This document shows, in pieces, positions 7,321-16,332 of a stretch of DNA of 60,004 nucleotides. The notes under the pieces are model-generated. The model saw nothing but the letters and a program-made list of their open reading frames with translations. It ran no database searches and was not told where the DNA came from. The stretch spans positions 1 through 60,004 of the forward strand of contig CAKTUI010000011.1 of the NCBI GenBank assembly GCA_934621385.1, read 5' to 3'. Position numbers and translations under genes: made by a program. How positions within the stretch are numbered: position 1 is the first letter of the stretch; each line of letters starts with the position of its first letter. The stretch is from an uncultured Kiritimatiellota bacterium (GTDB taxonomy: Bacteria; Verrucomicrobiota; Kiritimatiellia; RFP12; UBA1067).

Positions 7321-8366
7321 TTCTTCTCCACGGCAGTTTTCAGATTGAGGTCGGCCATTCGAATCGTCTTGCGGCACTGGCTCTTGAGCAAGTCCTTGAC
7401 CGCCGAGCGCATCATGCGCTTGGCCGGACCCATCCCCGCCTTGATTGTGCAGCCGGAGGCCCGCCGATGTCCGCCGCCGCCGAACTTGCCGGCCAGAATC
7501 GTCGCGTCCCAGTCCCCTCGTGTACGAATTGAGCAACGCGTTTCATGCGTTCGGTCGGGAATCTGATAGAAGAACAGTGCAATCTCATTGCGCGTCACGG
7601 AACGCGGAATCTCGATGATGTCCTCGGCATCCGCCTTCGTGCCGCGCACGGAACGGAAGTCGACCCTCGACAGCGTCACCTCCGCCACCTTCCGATTCTT
7701 CCAGATGTGCAACGATCGCCACGCCAGCCGCTTAAGTTCAATCGCCTTGCGCGAGAAATTTCCATAGAGCAAGTCGTTGATGTAGGCGGTGCGGACCTTA
7801 TACTTGAGGACGTCGCCAGCCGCCCGCATCGTGCTCGGACGGGTTGAGTCGTAGGCGAAGCGGCCCGAATCCGTAATCATGGCAACCCAAAGTGCCTCGG
7901 CAATTGCCGTGTCAAGCTTCCACTCCATCCACTTGGCAAACCGCCAGACGAGTTCACCCGCACTTGACGCCGTGGCATCAACGATTGAGGCGCGGCCAAA
8001 ACTCCCGTCGTTCGTCACATGATGGTCGATGCAGACCACCGGCAACTTTTCCGCAAATGGTCGCACCTCAGGCGGCAACCGATCGACACCTCCGCAGTCC
8101 ACGGCGATAAAGAGATCAAACTTCTGCCGCCGCAACTTGCGAACGGGTATGAGATCCTCAACGCCCGCCAAGAAGCCCGGCTTCCCCAATGCGTTCACAT
8201 CGGCCGTGGCAAAAGCCTGATAACCCGCATTGCACAGGAGACGCGAAAGCGCAATCATGGACCCGAGCGAGTCCCCATCCGGACTCAAATGGCCGGAAAT
8301 GAGAATGCGCTTTGCTCCTTCAATGCACTTTCGAACGGCAACGTAATTTTCTCTATTTTCTCGCAT
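7317..8366 (-). CDS. nrnA: DHH/DHHA1 phosphoesterase (NrnA-type oligoribonuclease or pAp phosphatase)
   Basis: A 349-residue enzyme with the DHH catalytic motifs in order: GHLSPDGDSLGS (about residues 25-36), AVDCGG (about 89), CIDHHVTN (about 115-122) and TDSGRF (about 168). The C-terminal DHHA1 motif is FGGGGHRRASGC. These are the marks of NrnA-type proteins, which degrade nanoRNAs and dephosphorylate 3'-phosphoadenosine 5'-phosphate using Mn2+. It leads the operon nrnA, ELM1-like, sensor kinase. The TGATATAAT promoter ends only 9 nt before the ATG, so translation may be leaderless. The family call is firm; which of the two activities dominates is not visible. Confidence 0.88.
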   Translation of the reverse strand: MRENRENYVAVRKCIEGAKRILISGHLSPDGDSLGSMIALSRLLCNAGYQAFATADVNALGKPGFLAGVEDLIPVRKLRRQKFDLFIAVDCGGVDRLPPEVRPFAEKLPVVCIDHHVTNDGSFGRASIVDATASSAGELVWRFAKWMEWKLDTAIAEALWVAMITDSGRFAYDSTRPSTMRAAGDVLKYKVRTAYINDLLYGNFSRKAIELKRLAWRSLHIWKNRKVAEVTLSRVDFRSVRGTKADAEDIIEIPRSVTRNEIALFFYQIPDRTHETRCSIRTRGDWDATILAGKFGGGGHRRASGCTIKAGMGPAKRMMRSAVKDLLKSQCRKTIRMADLNLKTAVEKK

Positions 8367-8375
8367 TGGCTTGGG

Positions 8376-8384
8376 ATTATATCA
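8376..8384 (-). promoter_or_regulatory. Extended -10 promoter element for the nrnA operon
   Basis: TGATATAAT on the minus strand, ending 9 nt before the nrnA ATG at 8366. A start site 7 nt downstream of the hexamer would leave almost no 5' untranslated region. It lies between the stop of the gene at 8404 and nrnA, so nrnA is separable from the upstream nusA operon. Confidence 0.65.
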
Positions 8385-8403
8385 TAAATCAAGGCATCTC
8401 GTC

Positions 8404-9027
8404 TCAGTTCAGCGCATTCTTCGGCTTGCGCGAAAGTGCCGCGTCCGTCAGGGGATTCTCCCAAGCGACCTTCGCCCACGATGAATTCGATGTCCAGACC
8501 CGTTCGACCGTGCCGTCCGAAAGAAGCTGGACAACGCAACCGATGACACGTTCGCCGCGGACGGTCGACTTGCTTTTCGTGAACCCACGCGAACCGCTAC
8601 CCGTCGTCCGGGTGCGGTTCTTCGTCAGGCGCGTCGTCGGCGAGACGAGTTCCAGGCTCGCCTTTCCGCCTTCCGAGAGTTCGAGGACATGGGTCTCGGA
8701 CTTCAGGATGAAGGGCTTCGTCGATTCGCCCCGGTAGCCGACGTAAAAGACATGCAGTTCGGCCTTCTGCGGACGGGTCTTCCCTCGATAGCGAACCTCC
8801 GCCAACCATTTCATGTTCTGCGTCACTGTCTTGGAAGAACTGCGCGAAAGGCTGCTTGTGCGCATCAAACCGCCGCCGCGCTTGTTCGATGACGACTCGC
8901 CCCCTCGAGGCGAAACCGTCAAAAAACTCTGCCATGCCTCGTCCGCCCGGGCAGAACCCAGCGGACTCATTGCAGAAAGGGCGAACCCCACGATGAGCAA
9001 CAGGATATGCGTCGACTTCCACCTCAT
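8404..9027 (-). CDS. Secreted protein of unknown function
   Basis: A 207-residue product with a clear signal peptide: basic MRWKSTH, hydrophobic ILLLIVGFALSAM, and a likely cleavage after SARA near residue 30. The mature part has a Ser-rich linker (RTSSLSRSSSKT, about 57-68) and beta-rich segments such as AEVRYRGKTRP and AELHVFYVGYRG. The start at 9027 has AAAGGGGG at a spacing of nine. Only 4 nt separate it from the stop of the radical SAM gene, so it ends the long nusA operon. I do not recognise the family. The beta pattern would fit a small envelope domain. Confidence 0.6.
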   Translation of the reverse strand: MRWKSTHILLLIVGFALSAMSPLGSARADEAWQSFLTVSPRGGESSSNKRGGGLMRTSSLSRSSSKTVTQNMKWLAEVRYRGKTRPQKAELHVFYVGYRGESTKPFILKSETHVLELSEGGKASLELVSPTTRLTKNRTRTTGSGSRGFTKSKSTVRGERVIGCVVQLLSDGTVERVWTSNSSWAKVAWENPLTDAALSRKPKNALN

Positions 9028-9031
9028 CTTC

Positions 9032-10612
9032 TCACGCCCCCTTTCTACTGGACGCGGATTTGCCGCGCCGCCGCATCCAAAATGAAATCGGGCGATCCAG
9101 TCCCTGCCCGCGCATATAATTGTAGGTGGCGAGATGCAGGGCGGAACCGATGCGCTCCCAGTCGGGTGCTCCCGATTCCTCAAAGAATATTTCATTGCAG
9201 GCAAAGCGATGCGCGGCATCTCCCTCAAAAGGCAGGATTCGAATCCCGAATTTCTCGGGTTCCCGGGCAATTGGCGAATGAACCGTCAAGGCAAACCGAT
9301 GCCAAAAGGCACTCTGAATCAAGTTCGCCTTAAAGAGTCCGCGAACATAGTCAAGTGCCCCCAAGGCCTCGTCCTTCGTCTCCGTTGGAAAGGCATACAT
9401 CAGATAGGAGTGGACGAAAATCCCGGCACGGCTGAACGCCCGAAGCGTCCGCTTGGCGGATGCGAGAGTAATGCCCTTGTTCATCAGTTTCAGGAGACGG
9501 TCGTTTGCGCATTCAAGGCCGCCCGTCACGGCGATACAACCCGAGTTCGCCATCAAGTCGGCAAGCTCGTCGGTAAACGCGGCATCAAATCGAACATTCC
9601 CCCACCACTCGCAGACAAACTTCCGCCGCTGGATTTCTTCGCAGATTCCGCGCACCAAGGCGGGCGGCATCGCCTCATCAACAAAGTGAAAGCGTTGCCC
9701 AAGTGCCTGCATGGCATCTACGACCTCCGCCGGTCGCGGCATCTCAAAGCATCCGATGTAGGGCAGCTTCACATCGCAAAATGCACACCGATGCCAGTAG
9801 CAGCCCCGCGCCATCTGAAGTTTCACCCATCGGCCAGAATTCCAGAGATTGACGACGGGATTGTCCGTCTCGACAACATCAAAGTACTCAGACCAGTCAA
9901 TTCCACGATAACTCGGTCTGACAAAAGGCGGAATCTTCAACCGCGATGCCTTGCGCGGACTCAAAAGTGCCGCGACGGCCACATAGCCCTCATCAAAAAG
10001 AAACTGGTCGAAATACTTGTAGGGACGGCGATCGGTCATCATGCGCAATTCCGTCGAGACATATCCCCCACCCAACACGACCTTCACATTCGGATAATTC
10101 CGCTTGATGTAGCGGGCAATCTTGAAGGCTCCCACCAGCGTCCCCGGAAACGAGCACGTCACGCCAACCACCGTTGGACGGACTTCCTCAAGCGCAAGCT
10201 TGAGGTGATGAATCAGCGGCGCATCAATGACACCCCGTCGCCGAACCTTCTTTTCGACTTCCCCGAAATCCGAAACCGCCGCGCCCAAGTGCTCCGCATA
10301 ACGCGAGAAGCCGAAATCGGCGTCCACATGATCACGAATCCAAAGCGCCAGACGCTCGATGACTTCGCTTGCTTCACGCTTCGTCTCCTCTGGCGCAGGG
10401 CCTTGCAAGAACTCAAGAAGTTCGTCCGTCTGCTCATCGCCATACTTGCGAAGAACATCCAGCACGACCTTAATTGAAAGGTCGCGCTGGTGAACGTCGA
10501 ATCCTTGCTCCTCCAAGAACCCGGTCAGATGCATCGTCGCTGGATACGGCGTATTGGGCTGTAGCAGCGGCGGTGTCAGCAGGAGAAGGCGGGCTCTGGA
10601 CCGAGCAGGCAT
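9032..10612 (-). CDS. Cobalamin-binding-domain radical SAM protein with CX4CX2C cluster motif
   Basis: A 526-residue protein. The N-terminal part begins LLLLTPPLLQPNTPYPATMH and continues to VGVTCSFPGT and KVVLGGGYVS, matching the B12-binding Rossmann domain of BchE-like radical SAM enzymes. The radical SAM domain starts with RGCYWHRCAFCD, Cys at 271, 276 and 279, giving CX4CX2C spacing rather than the usual CX3CX2C. GGLECANDRLL and PTETKDEA further on fit the barrel. The DxHxxG cobalamin motif is not obvious, so B12 binding is uncertain. Substrate is unknown. It is 12 nt downstream of icd and 4 nt upstream of the secreted protein gene. Confidence 0.75.
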   Translation of the reverse strand: MPARSRARLLLLTPPLLQPNTPYPATMHLTGFLEEQGFDVHQRDLSIKVVLDVLRKYGDEQTDELLEFLQGPAPEETKREASEVIERLALWIRDHVDADFGFSRYAEHLGAAVSDFGEVEKKVRRRGVIDAPLIHHLKLALEEVRPTVVGVTCSFPGTLVGAFKIARYIKRNYPNVKVVLGGGYVSTELRMMTDRRPYKYFDQFLFDEGYVAVAALLSPRKASRLKIPPFVRPSYRGIDWSEYFDVVETDNPVVNLWNSGRWVKLQMARGCYWHRCAFCDVKLPYIGCFEMPRPAEVVDAMQALGQRFHFVDEAMPPALVRGICEEIQRRKFVCEWWGNVRFDAAFTDELADLMANSGCIAVTGGLECANDRLLKLMNKGITLASAKRTLRAFSRAGIFVHSYLMYAFPTETKDEALGALDYVRGLFKANLIQSAFWHRFALTVHSPIAREPEKFGIRILPFEGDAAHRFACNEIFFEESGAPDWERIGSALHLATYNYMRGQGLDRPISFWMRRRGKSASSRKGA

Positions 10613-10624
10613 CGGTAGACTTTA

Positions 10625-11851
10625 TTAGTCCATCGCGGCGGCAAGCGCATTGCCGAACGCCGAACACTTGACCTCGGTCGCACCCTCCATCTGGCGCGCA
10701 AAGTCATAAGTGACCATCTTCGCGGCAATAACCTTGTCCATCGCGGCAATAATCTTGTCGGCAGCCTCGTTCCACCCCATGTAGCGGAGCATCATCTCAC
10801 CCGACAGAATCAGCGAACCGGGATTCACCTTGTCAAGCCCCGCATACTTCGGAGCCGTACCGTGCGTCGCCTCAAACACGGCAACGCCCGTCTGGTAGTT
10901 GATGTTCGCCCCGGGCGCAATGCCAATGCCACCAACCGTCGCGGCAAGCGCATCGGAGACATAGTCGCCATTCAGGTTCAGGGTCGCAATCACATCATAC
11001 TCAGCCGGACGCGTCAGAATCTGCTGGAGGAAGGCATCGCAGATGCAATCCTTGAGCACAATTTCACGCCCCGTCCGAGGATTCTTGAACTGACACCACG
11101 GTCCCTTCTCAATCAGTTGGGCACCATACTCACGCTTGGCGAGTGCATAGCCCCAATCCCGGAACGCTCCTTCGGTGAACTTCTGGATGTTGCCCTTGTG
11201 GACAAGCGTTACTGAGCGGCGGTCGTTGGCAATCGCATAGTCAAGCGCGGCACGGACAAGCCGCTCCGTCCCCTCAAGCGAGACCGGCTTGATGCCGATG
11301 GATGCCGTCTTCGGGAAGCGAATCTTCTTCACACCCATTTCGTTGAGGAGGAACGCCTTCACCTTCTCAACCTCCGGTGTACCATTCATCCATTCGATGC
11401 CAGCATAGATGTCTTCCGTATTCTCACGGAAGATAACCATATCCGTCAGTTCTGGATGCTTGACGGGAGAGGGAACGCCCTTAAACCAACGCACCGGACG
11501 AAGGCAGACGTAAAGATCCAACTCCTGACGCATCGCCACATTAATGGACCGAATGCCCCCACCAACGGGTGTCGTCAGCGGACCCTTGATCGAAACCAAG
11601 CAGTCGCGGCATGCGTCCAAGGTCGCCTTCGGCAACCACTCGCCCGTCGCCTTGAAGGCCTTCTCGCCGGCAAGTACTTCCTTCCACTCGATTTTACGAG
11701 TGCCACCATACGCCTTTTCAACGGCGGCGTTCCACACGGTCATCGCCGCACGGGTGATATCCGGCCCCGTGCCATCCCCTTCAATGAAAGGGATGACGGG
11801 ATTCTCGGGGACGCAGAGTTTTCCACCCTGCATGGTAATTCTTTCACTCAT
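10625..11851 (-). CDS. icd: Isocitrate dehydrogenase (NADP+-type)
   Basis: A 408-residue TCA-cycle enzyme that oxidatively decarboxylates isocitrate to 2-oxoglutarate. The start MSERITMQGGKLCVPENPVI and the GDGTGPDI turn are typical. The substrate-binding segment GGGIRSINVAMRQELDLYVC contains the regulatory Ser. Asp residues of the metal site lie in NLNGDYVSDALAA, and the cofactor loop follows at ATHGTAPKYAG. That loop (HGTAPKYAG) is the form found in NADP+-dependent bacterial enzymes. Length is normal. It sits between gpmI and the radical SAM gene in the nusA-led operon, 24 nt after gpmI, an unusual place for a TCA gene. Confidence 0.95.
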   Translation of the reverse strand: MSERITMQGGKLCVPENPVIPFIEGDGTGPDITRAAMTVWNAAVEKAYGGTRKIEWKEVLAGEKAFKATGEWLPKATLDACRDCLVSIKGPLTTPVGGGIRSINVAMRQELDLYVCLRPVRWFKGVPSPVKHPELTDMVIFRENTEDIYAGIEWMNGTPEVEKVKAFLLNEMGVKKIRFPKTASIGIKPVSLEGTERLVRAALDYAIANDRRSVTLVHKGNIQKFTEGAFRDWGYALAKREYGAQLIEKGPWCQFKNPRTGREIVLKDCICDAFLQQILTRPAEYDVIATLNLNGDYVSDALAATVGGIGIAPGANINYQTGVAVFEATHGTAPKYAGLDKVNPGSLILSGEMMLRYMGWNEAADKIIAAMDKVIAAKMVTYDFARQMEGATEVKCSAFGNALAAAMD

Positions 11852-11875
11852 GGTCAGACTTTCCGTGGCAATCCA

Positions 11876-13462
11876 TCAGATGTTGAGGGCCGTCTTGCTC
11901 CAGGGTTCCTTCCCGGCCAGAAGCGAGGGGGTCGTCATCTCCTGCGGAACGGGGAGACCGAGCAGCTGGAGAGCCGTCGGAGCGATTGCGGACAACTTCG
12001 CAAGCGGAGTCAGACGGACGCCTGCGGCATCATTCGCCACATAGAAGCAATCCACAAGATTCAGAGTATGCGAGGTCTTCGTCAAGCCAGTCTTGTAGTC
12101 GACCATCTGCTCGGCATTGCCGTGGTCGGCATAGATGAGCACATGGGCATCCAGCTCCAGAAGGCGCGGAAGAATCTTTCCGATGCATTCATCTGTCACC
12201 TCAACGGCCCGCGTCGCCGCCTTCAGGTCACCCGTGTGTCCGACCATGTCGCAGTTCGCATAGTTGACGACGATGAACCCATAGGGATTGTTCTCCAAGC
12301 GGCGGAGCAACTCATCCGTCACATTGTAGGCATCCATTTCAGGATGCGAAGCGAAGGTCGCAGGATCGAAACGCGACTTCACTTCCACCTGATCCTCACC
12401 CTCCGACGGCGTTGTGGACTTGCCGTTGAAGAAACTCGTCACATGACGGAACTTCTGAGTCTCGGCCAACCGTAGTTGACGAATTCCAGCCTTCGAGACG
12501 ACCTCGCCCAGAAGATTGTCCATTCCGCCACCCGCGCCCATCGCGCCAAGAAGGTAGTCAGTAAACTCATCCCAATAGCGCGTGAAGCCAAGGAATGTCA
12601 CCTTCGGATGTGCACTGCGCTCGCCCGGATAGTCGTCACATACGAACGCCTGGGTCAGCTGAATCGCACGATCCTGACGATAGTTCGTGTGCATAATGAC
12701 ATCGCCATCCTTCACACCCTGGTAATTGCCGATTACATAGCAGGGAATGTACTCATCCGTCATGGGGGCACCATCTGGTGTCTTGCCACTCTCGTACTCG
12801 GCCTTGACAGCCTCCTCGATGGTCGCGGACTTCTTACCCTTGCAGCTGACAATGCAGTCATAGGCTTCGCTTGTCAGCGTCCAGTTTTTGACGCGATCCA
12901 TTCCATAGTAACGACCCATGGCCGTACCAATTGTCGCATTCCCGACGGCGGCGAGTTCCTGTTTCAGACGGGCGATGTACTCAAGCGTCGAACGCGGCGG
13001 CGTGTCGCGGCCATCGAGGAAAGGATGTACAACAATTCGCCCTTCGGGAAATTCCTGACGAGCACGGCGCATCAACTTGAAAAGATGCTCCTGATGCGCG
13101 TGAACGCCCTCGTCCTGAAGGAGTCCGAAGAAATGGAACTGCGAGTTATTCTTCTTCCAGTTCTCAATGAGGTTCGCCCATTTTGGGGACTTGAAGAGTT
13201 CACCAGAGGAAAGCCCATCGTCGATGCGCTTCAACTCCTGGACAACGATGCGCCCCGCACCCATGTTGAGGTGCCCGACCTCGGAACTGCCCTGATAGCC
13301 GTCAGGCAACCCGACGGCCTCGCCGCAGCAATCCAGAAGACAATGCGGATAGCGGGCACGGATCTGGTCAATAACGGGTGTCTTGGCCCCATAGACGGAG
13401 TTTCCATCCTGACGAGGGTTGATGCCCCAACCGTCACGAATAATCAAAACGACAGGTCTCAT
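11876..13462 (-). CDS. gpmI: 2,3-Bisphosphoglycerate-independent phosphoglycerate mutase
   Basis: A 528-residue Mn2+-dependent mutase interconverting 3- and 2-phosphoglycerate in glycolysis. The alkaline phosphatase fold opens with VVLIIRDGWGINP. The catalytic Ser is at 60 in GYQGSSEVGHLNMGAGR, and HPFLDGRDTPP supplies substrate contacts. Metal ligands appear in NYANCDMVGHTGD and YADHGNAEQM near the C-terminus, and SHTLN provides a His. GAAAGGAG precedes the ATG. The gene is part of the nusA operon, 38 nt after rbfA. Length and motifs are as expected for the family. Confidence 0.97.
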   Translation of the reverse strand: MRPVVLIIRDGWGINPRQDGNSVYGAKTPVIDQIRARYPHCLLDCCGEAVGLPDGYQGSSEVGHLNMGAGRIVVQELKRIDDGLSSGELFKSPKWANLIENWKKNNSQFHFFGLLQDEGVHAHQEHLFKLMRRARQEFPEGRIVVHPFLDGRDTPPRSTLEYIARLKQELAAVGNATIGTAMGRYYGMDRVKNWTLTSEAYDCIVSCKGKKSATIEEAVKAEYESGKTPDGAPMTDEYIPCYVIGNYQGVKDGDVIMHTNYRQDRAIQLTQAFVCDDYPGERSAHPKVTFLGFTRYWDEFTDYLLGAMGAGGGMDNLLGEVVSKAGIRQLRLAETQKFRHVTSFFNGKSTTPSEGEDQVEVKSRFDPATFASHPEMDAYNVTDELLRRLENNPYGFIVVNYANCDMVGHTGDLKAATRAVEVTDECIGKILPRLLELDAHVLIYADHGNAEQMVDYKTGLTKTSHTLNLVDCFYVANDAAGVRLTPLAKLSAIAPTALQLLGLPVPQEMTTPSLLAGKEPWSKTALNI

Positions 13463-13500
13463 TTTCTATACTCCTTTCAATTCGTACGAAATGGTTTGAC

Positions 13501-13851
13501 TCACGCGGGAGGAAGATGACTGAGGATTGAAAGGACCTCATCGCCCTTTTCAATCGAACGGTCAAGCTGGAAAAGTAGCCGCGGCGTAAACTTCAGCCGA
13601 ATCTCCCGGTTGATGACAGCCTGAAAGCGCCGCGCATTGTGCTGCAGGTGCTGAATGGCCGTCTTCTTCAATTCATCGTCCCCAAAGACCGAGATACCGA
13701 CCGTCGCATCGCGCAAATCCTTTCCACACGAAACGCCCGTCACCGTAATCAGTCCCGGGGCGACCGAATCCCCTTGCATCACCGAATGCATTGCATCGGC
13801 GATGACGCGCTTCAACAGGCTATTGACACGATCTAAACGATTAACGCTCAC
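13501..13851 (-). CDS. rbfA: Ribosome-binding factor A
   Basis: A 116-residue KH-like protein that assists late maturation of the 30S subunit and 16S rRNA 5'-end processing. The N-terminal SVNRLDRVNSLLKRVIADAM and the central VTGVSCGKDLRDATVGISVF are characteristic, as is LRFTPRL-like LKFTPRLLFQLD near the C-terminus. The start codon is GTG, overlapping the infB stop (GTGA), with GAGGAG upstream. The infB-rbfA order is conserved across bacteria. Length is normal. Confidence 0.93.
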   Translation of the reverse strand: MSVNRLDRVNSLLKRVIADAMHSVMQGDSVAPGLITVTGVSCGKDLRDATVGISVFGDDELKKTAIQHLQHNARRFQAVINREIRLKFTPRLLFQLDRSIEKGDEVLSILSHLPPA

Positions 13852-16292
13852 AGGCTCCTCGGCAATTCTTCAAGCAGATAGCATTCGATGATATCCCCGA
13901 CCTGGAAGCCCTCGTAGTTCGCAAAGCAAACGCCGCACTCCTGCTGGCCAGAAACTTCCTTGACTTCGTCCTTGAAATGACGAAGTGTCTGGACCTTGCC
14001 GTCCCAGACCTGCTGCTTGTTGCGCAGAATCCTGAAACGCTCCTTCGCGACAAGCGAACCATCCAGCATCTGGGAACCGGCAATCTTCCCGAGCTTGCCG
14101 ATGTCATAGATCGCCTTAATCTCTGCATGCCCCTTGACAACCTCCTTGTACTCAGGCGGAAGCAAGTCGAGCATACACTGCTTGACATGATCCAGCAGTT
14201 CATAGATGATGCGGAAGGAGTTGATGCGAACACCATCATGACGAGCCTGCTGCTGAACGCCCGCATCGTTGCCAATGTCAAAGCCGACGATGACGGCCTT
14301 ACCAGCCGCGGCGGATTTGACATCCGTCATGGAAACATTGCCCGTGCCCGTGCCGATCACATTCAACCCGACCTTTTCGCTCTTGATCTGATTGAGAGCC
14401 TCGACAATTGCCTCAAGCGAACCCTGAGTATCGGACTTCACAATGACATTCAGTTCACGCTTGCCCTCGGCGGCCATGCGGCTCATGAGCGCATCAAGCG
14501 TCGCCGCCTTCGAGTTCGAGAGTTCCTGCTCCTTGCGCTCCTGCGCCGTCTGCTCTGCCAGCGTCCGCGCACGTTTCTCATCCAGCATGACGCGGAACTC
14601 TGCACCCGCTTCTGGCACACCCGAAAGTCCCGTACACTTCACGGGCATTGCAGGTGGAGCCTCCTTGACGCGACGGCCATGGTCGTCAATCAACGCCCGG
14701 ACCTTGCCAAAATGCTCGCCAATAAGAATGGCATCGCCAACCTTCAGCGTACCGCCCATCACAAGCAATGTGGCACACGGACCAAGGCCCTGCTGAAGCT
14801 CGGACTCAATCACATATCCGTTCGCACGACGATTCGGATTGGCCTGAAGTTCAAGCACCTCCGCCTGAACGAGGATATTCTCAAGCAGCGAGTCGACACC
14901 CTCGCCCGTCACACCCGAAACTGGGCAACAGATGATGTCGCCGCCCCAGTCCTCCGGGGTCAGACCACGCTTCTGAAGTTGCTGTTTCACGCGGTCGACA
15001 TTGGCCGTCGGCTTATCGCACTTCGTGATAGCGACCATAATCTGGACACCCGTTTGCCGCGCAACGCGGATACACTCCTCCGTCTGCGGCATAATGCCGT
15101 CATCGGCCGCGATAATCAGAACTGCGATATCGGTAATCTGCGCACCACGAGCGCGCATCGCGCTGAAGGCCGCATGGCCCGGCGTATCGAGGAAGGTAAT
15201 CTTCTTTCCAGCAATTTCAACCTGATAGGCACTAATCTGCTGGGTAATGCCGCCCGCCTCGCCAGCGGCGACATGCTCCTTGCGAATCCAATCCATCAGC
15301 GTCGTTTTACCGTGGTCGACATGTCCAAGGAATGTCACGACAGGAGCGCGGGGACGCAAGGTCTCGGGCGCATCCTCAGGAATGAGGTCGTCCGCATCAA
15401 TCGCCTTCAGGACGGGTTTCGCCGCCGCCTTGTCGCGTGCATGCTCAATCGTCACCTTGAACCCATACTTCTCGGCGACCTTGGTCGCGACATCCGGCTC
15501 AACCCGCTGATTGATGGACGCGAGAACCTTGAGCATCATCAAGTCGGCAATCAGCCGGTTCGGCTTGATGCCAAGCTTGGCCGCCAGATCCTTGACAATG
15601 ACGGCTCCACGAATCGAAATCTCCTTCGCATCCTCATTGACTGAAATACGACTACCCGGTTGCTGTGGCGCGGCAGAAGCGATTCGCGGCGAACGCCGAT
15701 CGAACGTGCCCTGCTCCGTACCGCCGCGACGGTCACCATTCCGGGGGCGACTCACCTCAATCTTCGGAGGTTTCGGCTTGTGCACATCGGCAACCGTAAT
15801 CGTAATCGCCGCCGCCGGCTTCGCCTTCTGCAACGGCTTGAAGCCAGCCGCCGTCAGTCCCGTCAGCGAAATCGTCGGAATGGGCTTCGGTTTGGCGGTG
15901 GGGGCCACGCGAACCGTCGGCTTCGGCTCAACGGCGACTTTACCCGTCGAAACGGGCGGCTTTGGCGACTCAACCTTGGGACGGGCCTCGGTCTTCGTCT
16001 CGACCTTCTTGCCGGCGGCCGCATCCTTTGCGATCGACAGATGTCGCTGGAGAGACTCCCGGTCGGCATCCTGACGAGCCTGACCCTGTGCGTGAGCTTT
16101 CTTGATCTTGGCCAAACGAGCGGCCTCAATGTCACCCGGCTTGCAATCGGAAATCGCCTGGCGAATCTTCGCCACATCCTCCGCATCAATTGAACTAATC
16201 GCGTTCGTCACCTCAACGCCCGACTTCTCGGCCGCAACCAGAACCTCCGCGCTTGAGATTCCCGCTTCCTTCGCTATTTCGTAAACTCTCAT
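13848..16292 (-). CDS. infB: Translation initiation factor IF-2
   Basis: An 814-residue GTPase that delivers fMet-tRNA to the 30S subunit. It starts with the IF2 N-terminal helix-turn domain MRVYEIAKEAGISSAEVL, followed by a long Lys/Pro/Ala-rich linker (about 75-220). A second IF2 N domain (GAVIVKDLAAKLGIKPNRLI) precedes the GTPase core: GHVDHGKTT (G1), FLDTPGHAAF (G3) and TKCDKP (G4). Domains II to IV then follow, ending GFQVGDIIECYLLEE. I chose the ATG at 16292, which begins the conserved MRVYEIAK, over an in-frame TTG at 16304. It lies 40 nt downstream of nusA and overlaps rbfA. Confidence 0.97.
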   Translation of the reverse strand: MRVYEIAKEAGISSAEVLVAAEKSGVEVTNAISSIDAEDVAKIRQAISDCKPGDIEAARLAKIKKAHAQGQARQDADRESLQRHLSIAKDAAAGKKVETKTEARPKVESPKPPVSTGKVAVEPKPTVRVAPTAKPKPIPTISLTGLTAAGFKPLQKAKPAAAITITVADVHKPKPPKIEVSRPRNGDRRGGTEQGTFDRRSPRIASAAPQQPGSRISVNEDAKEISIRGAVIVKDLAAKLGIKPNRLIADLMMLKVLASINQRVEPDVATKVAEKYGFKVTIEHARDKAAAKPVLKAIDADDLIPEDAPETLRPRAPVVTFLGHVDHGKTTLMDWIRKEHVAAGEAGGITQQISAYQVEIAGKKITFLDTPGHAAFSAMRARGAQITDIAVLIIAADDGIMPQTEECIRVARQTGVQIMVAITKCDKPTANVDRVKQQLQKRGLTPEDWGGDIICCPVSGVTGEGVDSLLENILVQAEVLELQANPNRRANGYVIESELQQGLGPCATLLVMGGTLKVGDAILIGEHFGKVRALIDDHGRRVKEAPPAMPVKCTGLSGVPEAGAEFRVMLDEKRARTLAEQTAQERKEQELSNSKAATLDALMSRMAAEGKRELNVIVKSDTQGSLEAIVEALNQIKSEKVGLNVIGTGTGNVSMTDVKSAAAGKAVIVGFDIGNDAGVQQQARHDGVRINSFRIIYELLDHVKQCMLDLLPPEYKEVVKGHAEIKAIYDIGKLGKIAGSQMLDGSLVAKERFRILRNKQQVWDGKVQTLRHFKDEVKEVSGQQECGVCFANYEGFQVGDIIECYLLEELPRSL

Positions 16293-16332
16293 TGTAACCG
16301 CCAATCAGTTTCCGATCTCAAATCGTCCGTAA

